64,000 bases of DNA from assembly GCA_963575745.1 (NCBI GenBank), contig CAUYUJ010000697.1, forward strand, positions 32,501 to 96,500, given 5' to 3'. The notes below the pieces were generated by a model. It ran no database searches, was not told the origin of the DNA, and saw only the letters and a program-made list of their open reading frames with translations. The translations under genes and the position numbers were made by a program. Below are positions 58,881-64,000 of the stretch, one piece after another. The DNA is from Prorocentrum cordatum. Taxonomy: Eukaryota; Sar; Dinophyceae; Prorocentrales; Prorocentraceae. Position 1 is the first letter of the stretch. Every line of letters starts with the position of its first letter.

Positions 58881-59129
58881 CTCCTCCTGCCCACTCCGCC
58901 GCCCCCAGCAGAGGCTTCGAAGCCCACAGAGGGGCGAGCGGGAGGCCCTGCGGGACGGATCCCAGGGGTTCCGGGACGGAGCCCACGGGCTGGGGCGTCG
59001 AGCCAAAGAGGCCAGCGGCGGCGCCGCGGCCGGGGGCAGCGGGCGGCGGAGGCACACGGCAGCGCAAACGCCGACGGTGAGCACCTCGAGCAGCCAGTCG
59101 GGGTCCTGGCCGTGCGACAGCGAGGATGG

Positions 59130-59274
59130 CGACCACACAGGAGGAGGACAAGGACGAGGACGAGGACGAGGACGAGACGACCACCACCACCACGATGACG
59201 ATGGCGACCACGACGAAGACGACGACGACGACCACCACGACCACGCCCACAAGAGCGACGACAGTGGCGACGGC

Positions 59275-59327
<53 letters not shown>

Positions 59328-59425
59328 GAACGCCGCAACGAGTATCTAGGCTCTTTGTGAGCGCTGGGCGGTCGTCGTCGTCGTCGTCGTCGACGTCGTC
59401 GTCTGGGTCGTCCTCGTCGTCGAAG
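59130..59425 (+). repeat. GAC / ACGACC and GTC repeats
   Basis: GAGGAC, ACG and CACGAC repeats to 59335, then an inverted-sense GTCGTC run at 59370-59410. Confidence 0.92.
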
Positions 59426-59700
59426 GCCCCTTCGGCGCAGAGTGCAACGAGGAAGGCGGGAATGTCCCCGCCCGGCGAGAGGTGCTGAGCGCACGATGGG
59501 CGCAAGAGACGGACCTAGACCGGGGAGGCGGTTCCCGGGTAATGGCAGCCCATCGGCTGGTTGACCCCTCCCCTCCTCCTCTTCTGCCGCCTCCACGTCC
59601 GCCACCCTCTCGTTCTCCTGCTCCTCCTCATCATCATCCTCGCCGCCCTCTCGCCAGATGACTCCTCCCCCTCATCGATGTGTGCTGGGTTGACTCTGGC

Positions 59701-59750
59701 CCTCCTCCTCCTCCTCCTCCTCCTCCTGCTCCTCCTCCTCCTCCTCCTAT
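59701..59750 (+). repeat. TCC microsatellite
   Basis: CTC repeats; followed at 59753 by a 9-nt TCCGTAGCC match to the start of DinoSL that then diverges. Confidence 0.93.
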
Positions 59751-60719
59751 GCCTCCGTAGCCGCCCCCGCCCTTCTCGCTCATGGCCCTCGTCCTTGAAA
59801 AGCCTTGCAGTGATAAGGTCTGTAAATCGAATAGGGCCCTCGTCCCACTTCACTGCCCCTGCTCCTTACCCTCCTCATTCCCCCCCCTCGGGTCCTCCCC
59901 CATGCTCTTCCCCACCCCTTCTCGTTCCAGATAGCTCCACTCGTGAGGGTGGCAATGGGGGATCACCTAACTGGGGAGTGAAGTCAAAAGGACCAAAGGC
60001 CCTTAGCTCCAAAAGGGGCCCTCGAGGTCCCCTCCAGGGCCCTTCTCTTCATCCCCCGTTTAAGTCACCCCCCATCACCACCCGCCCGAGCCCTGTCGCA
60101 TCCCCAGGCGTGTCGGCAGGGCGGGCCTGGCGCTTGGCCTGAGACCCCCTCGCCATGTGTGGTCCTGAAGCCTGAACTGCGCAGCAACTTCAGGGATGGA
60201 GCACACGTGGTTTTCAAAATGGAGCTCCCGCCTTGGCGCCGCGCTCGTTCATTGAGAAACGGAAGCGGAAACGGAAACGGATCGCCCGTGCGGGCATGCG
60301 CCCGGGCCCCTTAATGGCGAGGCGGGTGAGGCCATGGCCTCGCATGAGAAGCTGCGCGCGTCGGGGGTCTACTCAGGACAACGTGTACTCCAGGAGGTGA
60401 TTTCCCGACAGTCCCCACTCATCCGTTTTCTCATGATGTAGCCACGTCGTCTCGTTGAAATCGTAGTTCTTGTTGTGTGAGGCTGTCGGAGAAACCCGTG
60501 GGTGTCATCGTCCTTTCTGTGATCTCGAACTCATTGCAAAACACGTTCGAGTTGAATTCCTCGGACCTCCAATCCACTGCACATGGGTGTTGGAGCACTG
60601 GTGTTCTCATGAACTCTTTGTCACATCCTTCAGGTACCACTCAAGAAACAGATCACCACGTGCAATCGAGGGCCCATACGCGCTCTGTGACACACCCAAG
60701 AGATCAGCTTGAGGTCGAT
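59751..60719. other. Unassigned sequence with one dispersed repeat copy
   Basis: A copy of the CTCCCGCCTTGGCGCCGCGC dispersed repeat lies at about 60213-60260. No gene recognised. Confidence 0.5.
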
Positions 60720-61135
60720 TGATGGTGGAAGTGGGAAGTCAAATGTGAGAGGTTGGAGGTCTGAATGTTGTGCTGGTGGAGGTTGGTGGTTGATTGGTGG
60801 AGGTGGAAATCGAGAAGGATGGAGGTCGTAGTCGATAGACAGAGTTGGCAGTGGAGAGTTGGATGCTAGAGAATGGAGGTCGTAGTGTTGAGTTGATGGA
60901 CGCTGGAGGTCGATTGATGGATGTGGGAGTGGAAAGTCGGATGCGCGAGGTTGGTGGTCGGAGTGCTGAGCTGGTGATCGCTGGAGGTCGATAGGTGGAG
61001 CTGGAAGTGGAGAGGTGTACGCTAGAGGTTGAAGGTCGTACTGTTGAGCTGATGGACGCTGGAAGTCAGTAGGTGGATGCGGAGGTGTAGAATCGGATGC
61101 TGGAGACTGAAAGTCGGAGTGCTGAGCTGGTTTGA
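60720..61135 (+). repeat. 78-bp tandem repeat
   Basis: CGCTGGAGGTCGAT and variants fall at 60901, 60979 and 61057, exactly 78 bp apart; units share GTGGAAAGTCGGATG and GGTCGGAGTGCTGAGCTG. Spacing is a multiple of three, so a repeat-like frame is open on the minus strand (61184-60630), but nothing else supports a gene. Confidence 0.9.
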
Positions 61136-61179
61136 AGCAAGTGGAACAACGGATCAGCAAGTGAAACAACGGATCACGC

Positions 61180-61560
61180 GCCACTTTCGAAATGAGACTC
61201 TCGCCTCAGCGCCGCGAACATTCGTTCTCACATATTTGCATCATTTGAAAAGGTGGAGGGCTGGCCGTGTTTTCAAACGGGGCTCCCGCCCAAACGCCGC
61301 GCACACTCGTCTTGAACCTTTGCGTGTTAGCGGTCAAAATGGGTTCTCGCCTTAGCGCCACGCGCATTCACCTTAACAGATCGCAGCAATGCCAGCGATG
61401 GGCGGCGGCCCCGTTTCAAAATGACGCTGTCACTTGAGACTTCCCAAGATGTGAAGGCCCGAAGCTTCAACATTCGTAGCAATTGCACTGTTGCAGCAGT
61501 TACAAGAACGGACGACGCCACTAGCTTAACATGGAGCTCTCATCTGAGACTTCCTGACAG
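61180..61560 (+). repeat. Local cluster of the dispersed GCGCCGCGCACATTCGTC repeat
   Basis: Copies begin near 61185, 61270, 61335 and 61408. Each has TTCAAAATG or a variant, then CTCTCGCCTCAGCGCCGC and a CATTCGT(C/T) end. A more diverged copy lies at 61529. Confidence 0.8.
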
Positions 61561-62089
61561 ACCCAAACTCCAACTCATGTGGCAGTTGTACAGATGGAGG
61601 GCGGTTCTTCTTCCAAACTGGAGATCTAAACGTGTGCACCATTTACAAGGAGAGAGGGCACTCCTTGCTCAGAACGGAAACCACGCTGGACACCCCATGG
61701 AACTGCATGACAACACACCTTCTTGCACTCCTGAGTACGCGCTGGAAGGATGCAAGGCATTCTCTCGTCAAAGTGGGGTCCTTGACCGAATGGCAAGCTC
61801 ATGGGACGCTCGCCTTTCAGCGTGGGGTGGCGCTTCTTATAGTGACAAGGATGGCCTGTAGTGACTTAGGAAGAGGGTACTTGGGACGATAGGGCGTATT
61901 TCAGCATCGCCGATGCATCTTGAATTACTCTGGATCCTCCTCCCCGCCACCACCCATCACTCATCAGAGTGTTCTGACCACGCAATGCTCCTTCAATCGT
62001 CTGTCCTCCGCCTTTTCCTCCCACCTCAACCTTCTGGCCCTCCCCCCTTCCTCATCATCACCATCATGACCACATGATTTGGGTGCTCT
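61561..62089. other. Unassigned sequence
   Basis: No supported gene. Confidence 0.5.
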
Positions 62090-62400
62090 TGTCGTTTGAG
62101 GCTTCCGACGCCCCACGACGGCCCCATAGCCCCCCAAGATTGCTCCAGGACGCATCAAGACGTCCCAAGAGGCCTCCAAAAAGCCTGCAAGATGGCACAG
62201 AGAGGGCCCCAAGATTGCCCAAGAGGCCCCCGGGACGGGCCCAATACATCACCATAAACATCGAAAACGGCCCTGAAGCGTCTGACAACTGCCGCGAGAA
62301 GGCTCCAAGACGGCTTCCGAACCCAAGAGGCCCCTCCGAAGCTCTCAAGAGGCTTCAAGGAAGCCTCCAGGAGTCCCAAATAGGGCCTCAAGAGGCCTCT
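62090..62400 (+). repeat. CCCCAAGAGGCCC minisatellite, copy 2
   Basis: Same family as 57890-58430, again next to a microsatellite. Confidence 0.85.
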
Positions 62401-62404
62401 TATT

Positions 62405-62515
62405 CTTCTTCCTGCTCCTCCTCCTCCTCAGCAGCATCAGCAACATCATCAGCATCATCAGCATCAGCATCAGCATCAGCATCTGCATCAGCATCAGCAT
62501 CAGCATCAGCATCAG

Positions 62516-62567
<52 letters not shown>

Positions 62568-62605
62568 GTCATCATCATCAGCATCAGCATCAGCATCAGC
62601 ATCAG

Positions 62606-62646
<41 letters not shown>

Positions 62647-62807
62647 CCATCACCATCACCATCACCATCACCTTCACCATCACCATCACAATCACCATCA
62701 CCATCACAATCATCCTCATCCTCATCCTCATCCTCATCCTCGCTCTCATCCTCATCCTCATCCTCATCCTCATCCTCATCAGCATCAGCATCAGCATTAT
62801 CATCGTC

Positions 62808-62876
<69 letters not shown>

Positions 62877-63080
62877 GTCATCATCGTCGTCGTCATCATC
62901 CTCATCCTCATCCTCATCCTCCTCCTCATCCTCATCCTCATCCTCATACGCATCAGCATCAGCATCATCATCATCATCCTTATCCTCATCAGCATCAGCA
63001 TTATCATCGTCATCATCATCATCAACATCATCGTCATCATCATCATCATTCTCATCCTCATCCTCATCCTCATCAGCATT

Positions 63081-63131
<51 letters not shown>

Positions 63132-63446
63132 GTCATCGTCATCATCATCATCGTCATCATCATCACCATCATCATCATCAACTTCACCATCATTATCATC
63201 ATCAGCATCATCATTGCCATCATCATCATAATCATCGTCAGCATCATCATCAGCAGCAGCATCATCAGCAGCATCAGCAGCATCAGCTTTATCATCATCA
63301 CAATCATCAGCATGATCATCAGTATTAACATCACCAACACCACCATCGTCATCATCAACAGCAACAGCAACAGCATCATCAACATCATCGGTATCATCAG
63401 CAACAGCGTCATGATCATCCTTGTCATCTTTTCATCATCATCCTTG

Positions 63447-63502
<56 letters not shown>

Positions 63503-63566
63503 GTATTATCATCATCACCATCACCATCACCATCACCATCACCATCACCATCACCATCACCATCAC

Positions 63567-63615
<49 letters not shown>

Positions 63616-63735
63616 TCATCATCGTCGTCGTCATCATCATAATCAGCATCCTCATCATCATCCTCCTCCTCCTCGTCCCTCTCCTCTTCCTGCCTCTCCT
63701 CCACCTCCTCCTCCTCCTCTTCCTCTTCCTCTCCC
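62405..63735 (+). repeat. ATC microsatellite ending in TCC
   Basis: ATC with CATCAG, ACCATC and CCTCAT variants to about 63660, then CTC to 63735. Confidence 0.97.
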
Positions 63736-64000
63736 TTTGGCAACGAAAGCGCTTCCGAAAGACAGGGGGCGACGGTGGTTCAGTCGTCTTCGATGGCTAG
63801 CGAACTGCCATGTTTGCGTGTGCTCCAACAGGCGCGGCAACGAATTCCACGGCGATGTTGGACCCGCCGGACGTCGATTCCTGCAGGTGGCGGCGCTCAC
63901 CACCGTCGCAAATCGGATGCCTGCGCCTTGCGTTTCCGGGCTGTCTGGCAGAGGCTGCAAGAGATGCCCACGACACATCTGCTGCATGGGGACGAGCTCG
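63736..64000 (+). other. Unassigned sequence at the window edge
   Basis: A frame from ATG 63793 stays open to the window end (69 codons, Arg-rich) but has no recognised domain. Confidence 0.4.

Noticed and set aside
59753-59761. TCCGTAGCC after a TCC array, possible third DinoSL relic
   Set aside because: Only nine bases match and the rest diverges; such a match is expected by chance in 64 kb, especially where TCC precedes.
60630-61184. 184-codon minus-strand frame over the 78-bp tandem repeat
   Set aside because: A period divisible by three keeps a frame open by itself; there is no other coding evidence.

Overview
The window looks like nuclear DNA of a dinoflagellate. The deciding evidence is two relics of the 22-nt dinoflagellate trans-spliced leader (DinoSL) embedded in genomic DNA: an exact copy at 7186-7207 on the minus strand and a copy with one extra T at 55941-55963 on the plus strand. 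Such relics arise when a trans-spliced mRNA is reverse-transcribed and re-inserted. Low gene density, very large microsatellite load and several reverse-transcriptase elements fit this. I found no tRNA, rRNA, CRISPR array or bacterial-type operon. The genus cannot be fixed from sequence alone.

Layout. 1-7207 (minus): a decayed non-LTR retrotransposon (LINE 1: zinc-finger ORF1, endonuclease, reverse transcriptase, RNase H) whose 5' end carries DinoSL. 7.2-12.2 kb: GGA/TCC and ATC microsatellites and a GC-rich minisatellite. 12.3-16.8 kb: a 4.5-kb foldback of degenerate satellite, inserted in a ~158-bp tandem repeat that resumes at 16.9-17.6 kb. 17.8-18.35 kb: inverted GGA/TCC arrays. 18.84-18.97 kb: a small element with perfect 16-bp terminal inverted repeats. 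19193-24394 (plus): a Ty1/copia-type LTR retrotransposon with both LTRs, primer-binding site, RT and RNase H remnants, invaded by a small inverted-repeat element and 1.3 kb of microsatellite.

26.5-33.8 kb: a compact, apparently intact LINE (LINE 2, minus) with overlapping ORF1 (368 aa) and ORF2 (1680 aa) and a 19-nt poly(A), lying between two TG/CA microsatellite arrays. 34-55.4 kb: mostly microsatellites (ATC, TCC, GGGGA, GGAGA, CAGCCT, CTATAGGG) and minisatellites (53, 73, 77 and ~106 bp units), a 1.7-kb ACT/AGT foldback, more copies of the small inverted-repeat family, and a dispersed short repeat.

55941-57816 (plus): the one likely host-type gene. It has a DinoSL relic, a 69-nt leader, a 413-aa coiled-coil protein of unknown function, and a 3' region packed with GC hairpins. 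Three of these share one architecture and show compensatory base changes in their stems. The unit lies between TCC arrays. 57.8-64 kb is again repeats.

Taken together, the retroposed units here sit inside or against simple-sequence arrays: LINE 2 in TG/CA, the DinoSL gene in TCC, and the LINE 1 5' end against GGA. Microsatellites may therefore be landing sites, or by-products, of retroposition in this genome. The hairpin array behind the DinoSL gene is the best candidate for an undescribed functional element.
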